Notes under the pieces: generated by a model
What the model was told of the DNA's origin: nothing
The model's database searches: none
The model's input: only the letters and a program-made list of their open reading frames with translations
NCBI RefSeq assembly: GCF_050003625.1
Contig: NC_134397.1
Location: 272,174,070 to 272,238,069, forward strand
Reading direction: 5' to 3'
Length of the DNA: 64,000 nt
Source of the DNA: Haematobia irritans
Lineage: Eukaryota; Arthropoda; Insecta; Diptera; Muscidae
Made by a program: the position numbers and the translations under genes
Shown: positions 22,991 through 33,550 of the stretch, piece after piece
Numbering within the stretch: the first letter of the stretch is position 1
How the letters are laid out: the number at the start of each line of letters is the position of its first letter

Positions 22991-24028
22991 AAATAATTAT
23001 TTGCAATACAGTACACAGCTTCTCTTATGTAATAGAAAGGCCCAAGCTTCGATTCTATGGTCGGGCAAAATGTGAAATTTAGACAGTTTATCAAAACTGA
23101 TATGTGCTTTTACATTTGGTATGACGCAAGCCAATTTCCTATCTTCCTAGAGTTTATTGTCTTTGATCCATTGGACCGTGGAGTTTTTATTATCATCAAC
23201 CTCCAAATACATCTATAGCCACCAACGCACAAGCAACACATGCAGTCAAGGAATTATATTTATAGACCAGATTGTTGGACACCTACAAGATGATTCAAAG
23301 AAACTTCATTTAAAGAAAACTAACCACTGTAGTTGCTTCCTTTCGTACAAACAATGTTAAGAATAAATAACTTGTGGAAACAAAAATAAAAAATACATGT
23401 AGTCCAATATTTCATGCGAACATAATATGTTCGGTATTACATAATGAAATATTAAATTTTTGCTACGAAAACTCCGAAACGAAATTTTAGACCAACAAAT
23501 TTTTCTTTTACGGGTAAAGTTGTCTTTTTTAAAGGCAAATATATCTTTGTTAATGGTACCCATTGCCACGTTTGTCACCAGCGAACTTCATTTAGCTTGA
23601 AAGAAAGGAGAAATTCGAAAACTTCGTTTCCCAGAAAAAAATTTCTTGTTTGTATTTACCACAAAAACTCGAAAAACAGGGTTTGGCAGAAACGAAATCG
23701 GAATAAAATTTTTAACAAAAAACTTGTTTGGTGATACAAATATGAACTTTTTGAACCAATTAAAAAAGAAAAACACTGTAATAAAACAAAAATGTTTGCT
23801 ACATCCGTTTACCAAACGATTTTGTTTTCTTTGGAGGTGGGTAAAAACAATATGCTTGCCCCACTGGATTTAATCGTATATGCTTGGGGAATTCAGGAGG
23901 AGCATCACTTTATTTAATGTGAGAAACGAAATTTTAGACCAATAAACTTTTCTCTCAAATTTGTTAAAAAAAAAGTTCGTTGAGAATAAACTTGGTAACA
24001 ATTACCATAAATTAAGATTTATTGTCTT
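22991..24028. other. Intronic DNA with dispersed non-coding repeat words
   Basis: The words acgaaattttagaccaa and tttctcccaaac-like runs recur at 23930 and around 46310. This suggests an old dispersed repeat that I cannot delimit. No exon seen. Confidence 0.4.
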
Positions 24029-24119
24029 TTAACCCTAGGATAGGCGATAAGCTTTCGATCACTAAGCGCTCAAAGTCAAATTTGGTCTGGCCAGACCAAG
24101 TAATCTATCCTAGGGTTAA
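24029..24119. mobile_element. Miniature piggyBac-type element, 83 bp
   Basis: TTAA on both sides encloses ccctaggatag at the left and ctatcctaggg at the right (11-bp perfect inverted ends). An internal perfect palindrome ttggtctggccagaccaa lies near the right end. The CCCTAG start and TTAA target are as in piggyBac. It would be one of the smallest such elements. Confidence 0.65.
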
Positions 24120-24197
24120 AGAGACATCTTTAACAACAAAAGAACATTTCCTTGTCCTAAATTTTCATCTCGGAGGAAAGAATTATATTTTTATGTG

Positions 24198-24328
24198 CGT
24201 GCCACGCAGAAGTCGTCGGATATAAATCGATGTGATATTGAATTTTTAAAAAATGTTATACGGGATAACTTTTTTTTTTTAATTCAATATCACACCGATT
24301 TATATCCGACGACTTTTGCGTGACATGC
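24198..24328. repeat. Long near-perfect hairpin
   Basis: Two 48-nt arms (24198-24245 and 24281-24328) match as inverted repeats with 4 mismatches, around a 35-nt AT-rich loop. The arm contains agtcgtcggatataaatcg. The source is unknown; it could be a foldback MITE or an hpRNA-like precursor. Confidence 0.85.
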
Positions 24329-25832
24329 TATGACAATTTTTGTAAATGTTGCCTGCTAATAATATGTGTCACTAGTAAAGATATAATTTAAAGTTGTCCA
24401 ATCTGCACCTATGTCAAACTTGATTCATAATAATCTAAAGAATGCCAAAAGCAATATGGCATAAGACCTTTGTCATTTCATGTCCTACCTTTTATAAAAA
24501 AATGAATATTTTTGTTTATATCCCCCTATAACGCCCCTAATATATAAGGATATAAAATATTTATATGTTGGGGAAAACTATTCTATGCACACACATACAC
24601 TTGTTTAGTATATGGTATATAAAAAAGAGAGAAATAAAATGTTTGAAAAATGACAAGCAAAGTAAATGTCAAAACATTACTATCAGGAAAGACGAAGCAA
24701 CACAAAGGATCATCATTTTATTCCTAGCTATCAATACTGTTTTGAGGAAGACCAATGCTAGCCAAGACTTGTGGGCGTCCAATATGACAATCAAGTTTAA
24801 CATGGCAATGAAGGATATGTCAGTAATGTTAACATTGCCAAAAATTTTTTATAATTTTTTCTACTAAAAAAAAAAAATAAAACATAGTCATCCTAGGAGC
24901 TGGTAAGAAACTGTTACTCTTCTACTTGTTATAACTTTTGGCTAAAGTATCTTTTTTTGGAAATCAAATGGTATGGTTAAAGCCAATTTACTATGTGCTA
25001 TTTTTAGACTTGAGTTTGGTTTTTTCTCCTCGACTTTGCTTTATTTGGGATACAAAAACTAAATTAATATTTCAAGGGAAAAATAGAGCAAATATTTGGT
25101 TGTATGCCAATCATTTTACTTCTAACTCATAACTTAATTGCAAATTTTTCTTCATTACTTTCTATCAAATGTATGCCAATAACAATCTAATCAAGTGTAA
25201 ATTATTTGTTGGCAAAAAACATAAATATTTTGTATATGCATAAATGTGAACCATTTGAAAAGTTAAAATAAAAATACCTAAGTAATGTAAAAGCTGAGCT
25301 GTCGTATTTTATTATTCAATAACAAAAAAACTGAACTAAGGATATTGTCAATATTCCATTGATAGATAGATCATTCCAACCAAATTAGTAAACATTGTTT
25401 TGATTTTATAAATTGAAAGAAAAAAATTAATAAAAAACAATTTAAACAATTCTTATTTCATACAACATTTTGCCTTGCAACCGACTTATTTAATAACAAA
25501 TAAAATAGAAATGTGAGATTGTTTTTCCGTCGTCTTCAAAATGCTCGAAAAATAAAAAAATGCATTTATGAACACAAATTTATTACTCAAGAAATCAAAT
25601 TTGGTGATCCATCAATAAACTTTATTTATTATTCATTTAAAGATTTTAAACATATTAAACATCTTAAATCTTAAAGATATTGAATCCAAGCCAAATATGT
25701 TGTCCCTTAAAAAAAGTGGAATGTTTTAGGGAGCTACACCGAAAAACAAAATCCATAGTTAAATTAAAGCTAAATTTAACCTATTTTTATTGGAAAAAAA
25801 TATTTTTTTGTAGTTAAATTTTATTATTTTTT
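24329..25832. other. AT-rich intronic DNA
   Basis: No gene is seen. A tagttaaattttattatttt block near 25790-25835 recurs near 39840, indicating a short dispersed repeat. Confidence 0.45.
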
Positions 25833-25911
25833 ATACCCTCTACCATAGGATGAGGGGTATATTAACTTTGTCATTCCGTTTGTAACACATCGAAATATTG
25901 CTCTAAGACCC
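25833..25911 (-). mobile_element. Helentron/DINE-like end, left of the BEL insertion
   Basis: tataccctctaccataggat, then cattccgtttgtaacacatc, then gctctaagaccc. The same element continues at 35304 after the BEL element. The last five bases, GACCC, are the BEL target duplication. Confidence 0.75.
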
Positions 25912-26328
25912 TGTTTATGCCATTTTTATAAATATATTCCAGCAATGGAAACCCTATTTTAATCCGACCTTGAGCCATCAAAATCCCCACTAAATTCTTA
26001 TTTAGGCCAACACTTGTCAAACATCAATCTTTTCGTCAAGTACAAAATGTCATAGATGAATTTCCGTTTTCTCCAAAAAAAAACCTCTGTTTTTTCTTTC
26101 TCTACCAACTTTCAGACTGGTAAGATCGTTATCCAATGAAATAAATCCTAATTTATATTAGTCCAAATTAACCTTACTGGTTTTTCATTTTTTATCCCTC
26201 TTTTCTTTTCGGCTCCATTGGGAATACTCTCTATTGAGATTACTTTGGAATAGCAAAATCATATGATTTTGTTTTTTGGCTTACGAGTTCTTTTGTTCAT
26301 CCTAGATTAACTACCCCTCACCTCAACA
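25912..26328 (+). repeat. BEL 5' LTR
   Basis: It begins tgtttatgccatttttataa and ends ctacccctcacctcaaca. It should carry the element's promoter and polyadenylation signals; aatgaaataaatcc near 26138 contains an aataaa hexamer. Confidence 0.95.
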
Positions 26329-26331
26329 TTT

Positions 26332-26349
26332 TGGTCCTTCGAACCGGAT
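26332..26349 (+). promoter_or_regulatory. Primer binding site
   Basis: tggtccttcgaaccggat begins three bases after the LTR with the TGG that pairs with a tRNA CCA end. I do not assign the tRNA species. Confidence 0.75.
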
Positions 26350-28158
26350 TGCATACCAAGATACACTCGAAGATTTCAATTCCATCTCGTTCATCACTGC
26401 TCCCATCGCCGAGAGAACACAACAGGTTAGTTTACATCATTGCTTTGCTTACCCAGTTATTCGTAAACCAAGCACTGTGAAGTGAGTTTCAAGTGATTTT
26501 TGTCCGAAAAGTATATATTTTATCCAAATTACCACGTGGGGCGAAAAAATTTGCCCAGGAAAATTCTATGAAAAGACTATTGTTATTGATATGAATAGCG
26601 AGAGATACATTGAAAGAATTGAATTGTGAAATTAAGTAATTTTTGGATTGACAGAGAAAAAAGTAATTTCAAGAACTCCACAACAAAAAAGTTACAGCGC
26701 CTACTAAGAAAAGTTATTATGGTGAGTCCCTGTGGAAAATTTTATCACATATGTATGTCGAAAATCACGATTTTATGATATGCGCCGCATGTTCGACTAA
26801 GTCAAGCTTTAATCTTTTATATGGCTCACGCTTGTCGATGAAGTTGATCATCAATAAACATATGTGTGTACACATATTACATATATGTTAAACTTACAGA
26901 GTTGAAACACATGTCACATGAATGTATGAGACTTTTTTTTTACAGCTATCGTTTTTACTTTTATTCTTGTCACTGTTATCAAAGGTTCTTTGTACACTTT
27001 AACACTGCAAGAGATTCCCAGTTTCTCTTCTTAATTACATCTCTCCCATTGGTTATCTCTTATATCGTTCACTACGTTATCTTCACTCATTACTCTTAGT
27101 TTCTAATCAAATACACCAGCTCAATTCCATTTAGTAATCCCCACATCCCTCTCCGATTACTGGCCCTATATACATTGTGTATTTTGGTCTCTTGCTTTTT
27201 GATCGCTACTCTATTCTGGTGAGCTCCCCTCGCCACTCATTTTATGTCCAAGTCTAGCACAGAGTACTATATTGGAAAGCTGATATGAGAAGAAACGAGC
27301 AAAACAAAGATTCTGAAAAATTCCAATAAAAAACTGCCATCACCTGGAAGGCACCCAAATAACGTTTTTTTACTTTTGTATCTCTATCTTGTATCTTGTC
27401 TTACAATCTTGGGTTTTTTGGAAAGGAGTCTAACCCATCAGACAATTTACAACTGGTTTACTGATTGTATTTGGGAAGAGTTTTTCATCACTCACATAAA
27501 GGGCGAACTATTTATATGAATTCTACTTGAGACACTTGGAAATAGCGATCTAATTAGTTATTCTCGTTGACCCGATTTTTTTTTAATTCTCCCTGTTTCC
27601 AGGGGAGGAGGTATGTAATTGTGGGATCCTTTATTACATTATACTTTTATATACATTGTGTTCCTACTACTTTATCCATTGTCCAGACTGGTTACACAGG
27701 AAAAGTTTATCGTATGATAGTGATTGACGACCTCCTACGAGAATTGAACGATATTTCATTCATTTTTTTTGAGACTTCCATTTGAATTGTCATGGTAAAG
27801 AAACTTTACTGAAAGTTTTTTTTTTTTTGATTCGTCCTACCATTAACGAAATACTCCATTTTTCTTGAAGTCACAAATTAAATAGAAGTGATTCATACTA
27901 TTGTTGGGCGATATTTTTGTTTTGATTGAACACTTTACAGTAGTTGAAATGTATGAAATTTTTTAATGCACATAGTTCTTCGCACATACTGGGAGGATAA
28001 AATTTCATTGGGCTGTAGAGAATTTCTCGAACAACGAGGGATACGATTTTTAGAATTCAGCTGAAACGGATAAATTTTTAGGTGGGAAAATAATATTTGT
28101 TATTTTTTTCTTTGGCTTGTCTGCTACTAGAGTCCATTATTATTACATCTGCCACATT
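26350..28158 (+). other. BEL 5' leader, non-coding
   Basis: About 1.8 kb precede the gag start, with no convincing frame. A strong splice-donor match directly follows an ATG (atg|gtgagt, cut at 26721/26722), and a weaker one lies near 26427 (cag|gttagt). An acceptor-like pyrimidine tract with ctactag ends at about 28128. The leader may be removed by splicing. Confidence 0.5.
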
Positions 28159-31100
28159 ATGTCCCTCAATAAATTTATTCTCCTGGCCGACCGTTTAGTT
28201 GAGTTTGAGGCCTTTCTTAATGATAAACAGACACCTTTAGCATCGCGATTTATCGTCGAAACTCATCAGGATGAGCTGAAGGGCATTTGGCGCGACTTGA
28301 AGCTGTCTTGCGAGCAATGTCTTTCTGACATCGAGCAGGAAGCTGCTGAAGAAAAAGAGGCCGGTAGAGAAGACGAGGCTAGTGATGTAGCTACCGTAAA
28401 GAGCAAATTCCAAAGTGCCTATTCAACTTACAGCCGTTGTAGTGCCAAATTGCGTGAGATTCTACACGAGCTTTCATCTGCGCCGACAAATGTGCCTCCG
28501 GCACCAATAGTTGCCCCGGTACCAACCAGTACCACCCAATATGGCTTCAAATTGCCCCCATGCGAGATCCCCATATTTCATGGGGAGTACTCCTCATGGC
28601 CGACCTATAGGGATATTTTTACGGCAGTGTGCAAAAATAATCCTAGACTGAGCCCGGTAGAGAGATTATTTCATCTTAACCATACCACAAAAGGGGAACC
28701 CCACGATATAGTGAGCAAAGTGCCCCTGACTAATGAGAATTTTGATGTAGCATGGTCGAATCTTTGTGCGAGATATGAGAATAGACGCGTATTAGTGAAT
28801 ATTCAGCTGAAGTCCCTCTTTAGTTTGAGCACCATTACTATTGAGACAGGGGAGTCGTTGAAGGCCCTTCAGAGGGATATTAATGCGTGCATTTCACTGT
28901 TAAACTTGTATGGTGTCGAAGTCAATAGCTGGGGTCCGATTTTTGTATTTGTGTGTTGCAAATGCCTCCCAGACAACACTTTAACACTATGGGAACAGAC
29001 CCTGGAAAATAAGGCCGAGATTCCGAAATGGTCGGATCTTGACGAATTTTTGACCAACCGTCACCGGACTTTGGAATCTGTATCGGAAATAAGAAAGTCC
29101 GATAATACTTCCAGCAGTCATAACAACAATTCGACTGGAAAGAAGTCCAATCAGACTCGGAAAGACATTCGAACATTCCAAAACAATGTGACACAGGGCA
29201 AGTGTTCTCTGTGCCATGAGGGAAATCATGTCATCCGGAAATGCCCAAGGTTTCTTAAGATGGATGTTTCACAAAGATATCAGGAAATTAAGAAGAATGG
29301 TCTTTGCGTGAATTGTTTTTCAAGGGTACATACGGTACAGAAATGCAATAGCAAATTTTCATGCCAAAAATGCTACAAGCGCCATAATACGCTCCTTCAC
29401 AGGGAGAACGAGTCTATGCCATCCAGCTCAGCTCTTACGAATGCAAAGAAAACATCATTTTCTGCAAATGCATCAGATACACCACCTCTTATTCCAACTT
29501 CCACTCAATCCTCCATACAGTCCACAAATATGGGGAGTGGTGTAATTCAATCGTGCTTCGCTAGTGATTCGAAGGGAGTCCTACTAGGTACTGCAATTGT
29601 ACACATTAGTCATTGTGATGTAACGTATGTTGCTAGAGCCTTGGTAGACTCAGGATCACAGGGCACTTTTATATCAGAGAGGCTTTTCAATACTCTTAAG
29701 CTCCCTTTTAAACGTATAACAGCCCAAATCTCTGGTTTGAACAATACTGTCTCTGCTGCTGTCCAGAAAGAGTGCTCGTTAGCCTTAAAATCTGTTCGTG
29801 ATCCGAATGTAGAAGTTTTAGCTTCGGCTTTAGTGGCTCCTCACTTATCTGGAAACCTCCCGACACAGACTATTGATCTATCAGCTTTACCAAATATACC
29901 AGATATACCACTGGCCGATCCGCTTTTCTTTGAAAGTTCCAAGATCGACTTACTTATTGGTGGAGATTTGCTTCCGTCAATCATGCTATCAGGAATTCAA
30001 AGAGAAGTTTGTGGTAGCCTCCTGGCCCAGGAAACGGTATTCGGATGGATCCTTACCGGGCCTGCACCAGTCGGTTCAGTTTCCTCGTTTTCCTCAATTG
30101 TTTCATATTTTTGTGAAATCTCCTTAGACAAGGAGATTTCACGTTTCTGGGAGGTGGAGGACCTTCCACGGAAAAAGTTTTTGTCCCAAGCTGAGAATTT
30201 TTGTGAAGATTTATATCGAGCTACTACGAAGAGAAACGTAGATGGCAGATATGAAGTTTCGTTGCCTTTTAAGCAAGATTATCCTTCAAAAATCAGCATT
30301 GGACCATGTAGAGACATTGCTTTGGCACAATTTTACAAAAATGAGTCCCGACTCCTCCGCAACCCTCTATTTAAGAAGGAGTATGACTCAGTTCTACAAG
30401 AATATGTGGCACTAGGCCATATGAGACGTGTAGAACCATCAGATACTTTTACTTCCGTCCAGCATTACTACCTCCCTCACCATGCTGCAGTTAAGCCAGA
30501 GAGCACCACCACTCGTGTGCGTGTAGTTTTCAACGCGTCCTCTGCATCATCCAATGGCATGAGCCTCAATGATGTTTTACATCCCGGCCCCATATTGCAA
30601 CAAGATCTTATTGTCCTGATACTGAGGTGGAGATTTTTCCGCTTTGTCTTCAATGGAGACATAACCAAGATGTACAGGCAGATTTTGATAAATCCAAATC
30701 AGACACAATTTCAACGTATCCTCTTCCGTGAGAATCCTAATGAAAAAGTCCAAGATTTTGAATTGAGAACAGTGACATTTGGGGTAAACTGTGCCCCATT
30801 CCTAGCAATCCGTACTATGTTACAGATAGCTGAGGATGTTCATCCAACCAATCCATTAGCCTCAGAAATTATTCGTAACTCTATGTATGTCGACGACATC
30901 ATAGCGGGTGCTCATTCTGTAACATCTGCATTAGAATCTCGGAATCAGTTAATTGACGCATTGAACTCGGCTGGTTTTTGTATAAGAAAATGGACATCAA
31001 ATTGCAAAAATTTGATCTCTGACCTGCCTCCGGATCACCTGCTTCACGAAGATTTCCTTGAACTCGACGACAAAAGTATGGCGAAAACCCTTGGCATACG

Positions 31101-31998
31101 CTGGAATGCGTTGTCAGATTGTTTTTTGTTTTCGATTCCCCCTATCACGAGTCCGTGTAATTATACTAAAAGAGAGGTGTTATCTCAGATATCGAAGTTG
31201 TTTGACCCAGCGGGATGGTTAGCACCATGCATCGTTGTGGCAAAAATCATTATGCAACAGATCTGGATCGACCGTACCGGATGGGACGAGAAGTTATCTA
31301 AAGACTCATTGCAACGGTGGAAATCTTTTCAATCTTCTTATCCGATCATGAGTTCAATTAAAATACCCCGATGGATTGAATTCTTTCCAAACAGTGAAGT
31401 TCAACTTCATGGATTCTGCGATGCTTCCGAGAAAGCATACGCAGCAGCCCTCTATATCCGCATTAGCCATAATGGAACTGTCCGATCGCATCTCATTTGC
31501 AGCAAAACTAAAATTGCCCCTATAAAAACGTTGTCAATACCAAGGTTGGAATTGTGTGGGGCTACTTTACTTGCTGACATGATCGATCATCTTGTCCCAC
31601 AACTTCAAATAAAAGCATATTCTTTATATTGTTGGACTGATTCAACAATTGTTTTGTCCTGGCTAGCAAAACCCGCCTGTTTTTGGAATACATTTGTGGC
31701 CAATAGGGTGTCTAAAATCACACAGGTTGTTAGTCCACCGAATTGGTACCATGTCAGATCGGAAGCCAATCCAGCCGATCTGGCGAGCCGGGGAGTCCAT
31801 CCATCAGATTTAGCACATGAAAATCTTTGGTGGCATGGACCGGAGTGGTTAAAAGATCATCCTTCCAAATGGCCTAGATCTGAAGATACTTTTCTGAATC
31901 CTGTTGAAATCGAAAAAAGCATATCAAGGTTAATTTTGCCTATTTTGAGAATTTTGACGATATTCTTGAGAGATTCTCGTCTTTTCCTCGGGCTTTGA
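28159..31998 (+). CDS. BEL Gag-protease-reverse transcriptase-RNase H polyprotein (frameshifted at its end)
   Basis: I start at the ATG at 28159 (MSLNKFILLADRLVEF); upstream codons in frame lack an ATG. There are about 1279 codons. The gag DUF1759-type region spans residues ~139-304 (PIFHGEYSSWPTYRDIF). Zinc knuckles are CSLCHEGNHVIRKC at ~348, CVNCFSRVHTVQKC at ~383 and CQKCYKRHNTLLH at ~401. The retropepsin-like DUF1758 domain spans ~494-634, with LVDSGSQGTFIS as catalytic motif. The reverse transcriptase covers ~789-950, with YVDD at ~909. RNase H starts near 1084 (GFCDASEKAYAAALYI) and runs on to WTDSTIVLSWL. The polyprotein makes the capsid and copies RNA into DNA in virus-like particles. 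BEL elements normally continue into integrase in one frame; here the frame is lost in 31908-31998 and runs into TGA. An A6 run at 31913-31918 is a likely indel site. Confidence 0.93.
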   Translation: MSLNKFILLADRLVEFEAFLNDKQTPLASRFIVETHQDELKGIWRDLKLSCEQCLSDIEQEAAEEKEAGREDEASDVATVKSKFQSAYSTYSRCSAKLREILHELSSAPTNVPPAPIVAPVPTSTTQYGFKLPPCEIPIFHGEYSSWPTYRDIFTAVCKNNPRLSPVERLFHLNHTTKGEPHDIVSKVPLTNENFDVAWSNLCARYENRRVLVNIQLKSLFSLSTITIETGESLKALQRDINACISLLNLYGVEVNSWGPIFVFVCCKCLPDNTLTLWEQTLENKAEIPKWSDLDEFLTNRHRTLESVSEIRKSDNTSSSHNNNSTGKKSNQTRKDIRTFQNNVTQGKCSLCHEGNHVIRKCPRFLKMDVSQRYQEIKKNGLCVNCFSRVHTVQKCNSKFSCQKCYKRHNTLLHRENESMPSSSALTNAKKTSFSANASDTPPLIPTSTQSSIQSTNMGSGVIQSCFASDSKGVLLGTAIVHISHCDVTYVARALVDSGSQGTFISERLFNTLKLPFKRITAQISGLNNTVSAAVQKECSLALKSVRDPNVEVLASALVAPHLSGNLPTQTIDLSALPNIPDIPLADPLFFESSKIDLLIGGDLLPSIMLSGIQREVCGSLLAQETVFGWILTGPAPVGSVSSFSSIVSYFCEISLDKEISRFWEVEDLPRKKFLSQAENFCEDLYRATTKRNVDGRYEVSLPFKQDYPSKISIGPCRDIALAQFYKNESRLLRNPLFKKEYDSVLQEYVALGHMRRVEPSDTFTSVQHYYLPHHAAVKPESTTTRVRVVFNASSASSNGMSLNDVLHPGPILQQDLIVLILRWRFFRFVFNGDITKMYRQILINPNQTQFQRILFRENPNEKVQDFELRTVTFGVNCAPFLAIRTMLQIAEDVHPTNPLASEIIRNSMYVDDIIAGAHSVTSALESRNQLIDALNSAGFCIRKWTSNCKNLISDLPPDHLLHEDFLELDDKSMAKTLGIRWNALSDCFLFSIPPITSPCNYTKREVLSQISKLFDPAGWLAPCIVVAKIIMQQIWIDRTGWDEKLSKDSLQRWKSFQSSYPIMSSIKIPRWIEFFPNSEVQLHGFCDASEKAYAAALYIRISHNGTVRSHLICSKTKIAPIKTLSIPRLELCGATLLADMIDHLVPQLQIKAYSLYCWTDSTIVLSWLAKPACFWNTFVANRVSKITQVVSPPNWYHVRSEANPADLASRGVHPSDLAHENLWWHGPEWLKDHPSKWPRSEDTFLNPVEIEKSISRLILPILRILTIFLRDSRLFLGL

Positions 31999-33197
31999 GG
32001 GTCGTCGCATATATCTACAGATTTTTCTATTCTACTAACCCACGATTCCGGGCCAATTATCATAGGGCGTCCAAAGATATCACGACATATGAAATTGTAG
32101 CTGTCCAGAATATACTCATATCCATGAGTCAGAAAGCTTTTTATCCAAATGAGTATATGTTACTATCCGCTAAAAAGCCAGTAACATCCACTAGCTCTAT
32201 TGTTAGTCTAAATCCGTTTATTGACCCAGAGGGAATTATGCGTATCTGTGGAAGATTGATTTCGTCACCTGCCTTAACTTACGATGAAAGGCATCCCATT
32301 ATTCTATCGTATAGCTGTCAGTACTCTCGTTTGCTGGTGAAATTCATTCACGATATTTCTCTTCACGGTGGTAATCAATTGGTACAAAAGTTAGTCCGCA
32401 CGAAGTATTGGATTCCCCGAGTGAAGAACATGATAAAGGCCACAATAAACAGGTGCAAGCCATGTGTTATTTACAAGCACAAATGTCAAAAGCAATTAAT
32501 GTCAGCACTGCCTCCAGAAAGGTCCGAAATCTCTCGACCATTTTCTCATACCGGGTTGGATTTTGCTGGACCTTTCGACATTAAAACCTATGCTGGGAGA
32601 AATTGTCGCATAACAAAAGGGTACGTTTGCGTTTTCATTTGCTTTTCCACGAAAGCAATCCATCTCGAGGCCACATCTGATCTCTCCACCCCAACATTCT
32701 TGGCCGCTTTCAGCAGATTTGTCTCGAGACGAGGATGTCCATTGTATCTCCATTCTGATAATGGGACAACATTTGTAGGAGCCTCGAAAGTCCTTACAAA
32801 GGAGTTTATTCAAACCTCTCGGCAGGCAATTACTTCCAACTATGCCCATCAAAATATAACGTGGAAATTCATTCCCCCGGGGGCCCCTCATATGGGTGGA
32901 CTCTGGGAAGCAGGGGTGAAAAGTTTTAAGATCCACTTTAGAAAAGTAGCCCAGAATTTCAAACACACATTCGAAGAGTTTCAAACCTTGCTGTCCAAAA
33001 TCGAAGCATGTTTAAACTCAAGGCCACTTTCTCCCATGTCCCAAGATCCAACTGATCTGTCCGCCCTTACTCCAGGCCATTTTCTAATAGGCTCTCCAAT
33101 CCTGGTTCCAATTGACCCCAACATTCTTGAAACTCCTATGTCAATTGTAAACAGATGGCAACGACTGAAAGCGATCCATCAGCATTTTTGTACTTGA
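31908..33197 (+). pseudogene. BEL integrase region in a shifted frame, closed by a nonsense codon
   Basis: The frame is open from 31908 and is offset from the upstream polyprotein. It contains the zinc-binding HxxxH...CxxC region (IHDISLHGGNQ ... CKPC). The catalytic core has Asp in HTGLDFAGPF, Asp in HSDNGTTF and Glu in GLWEAGVKSFK, all present. It ends at TGA 33195-33197 in a stretch where the next codons continue the family's conserved C-terminal region, so the stop is a mutation, not the natural end. The enzyme inserts the cDNA into the host genome; this copy cannot produce it whole unless the breaks are assembly errors. Confidence 0.9.
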
Positions 33198-33455
33198 CGG
33201 AAGGACGAATATCTTAAGGAGTTACATAAGCGGTATAAATGGCAAACTCCTACAGATAATTTAAAAGAGAATACTCTGGTTGTTGTAAGAGAAGAAAATC
33301 TGCCCCCCAATTCATGGCGGTTAGGTAGAGTGACTAAAGTATATGCTGGTCGCGATAGCAGAATTCGTGTGGCAGATATTCTTACTGCCAAGGGCACCAT
33401 TACTAGGCCTGTCACAAAATTAGTGACTCTCCCTTCTGGCACCTCATTTTCTTAA
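33198..33455 (+). pseudogene. BEL integrase C-terminal (DUF5641-like) domain after the stop
   Basis: In frame with the preceding segment it reads DEYLKELHKRYKWQTP, then VVVREENLPPNSWRLGRV and RVADILTAKGTITRPVTKLV, and ends at TAA 33453-33455. The PxxWxLGR-type and ...RPVxKLxxLP pattern is the C-terminal module of BEL/Pao integrases. Confidence 0.87.
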
Positions 33456-33550
33456 TATCCTTTATGTTATCACAGCAATGACAATAGCTACTTTAAAACA
33501 AAACAACAAAAAAAACTGAAAAGCAGCTTTTATACGTATTTACAGCTAGT

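Noticed and set aside
27567..27785. Possible short gene in the BEL leader
   Set aside because: The 72-codon frame has no conserved features and lies in non-coding leader sequence.
31857..32063. Minus-strand frames opposite the BEL polyprotein (for example 31857-32063 and 32502-32984)
   Set aside because: They are shadows of the plus-strand pol and integrase coding sequence.
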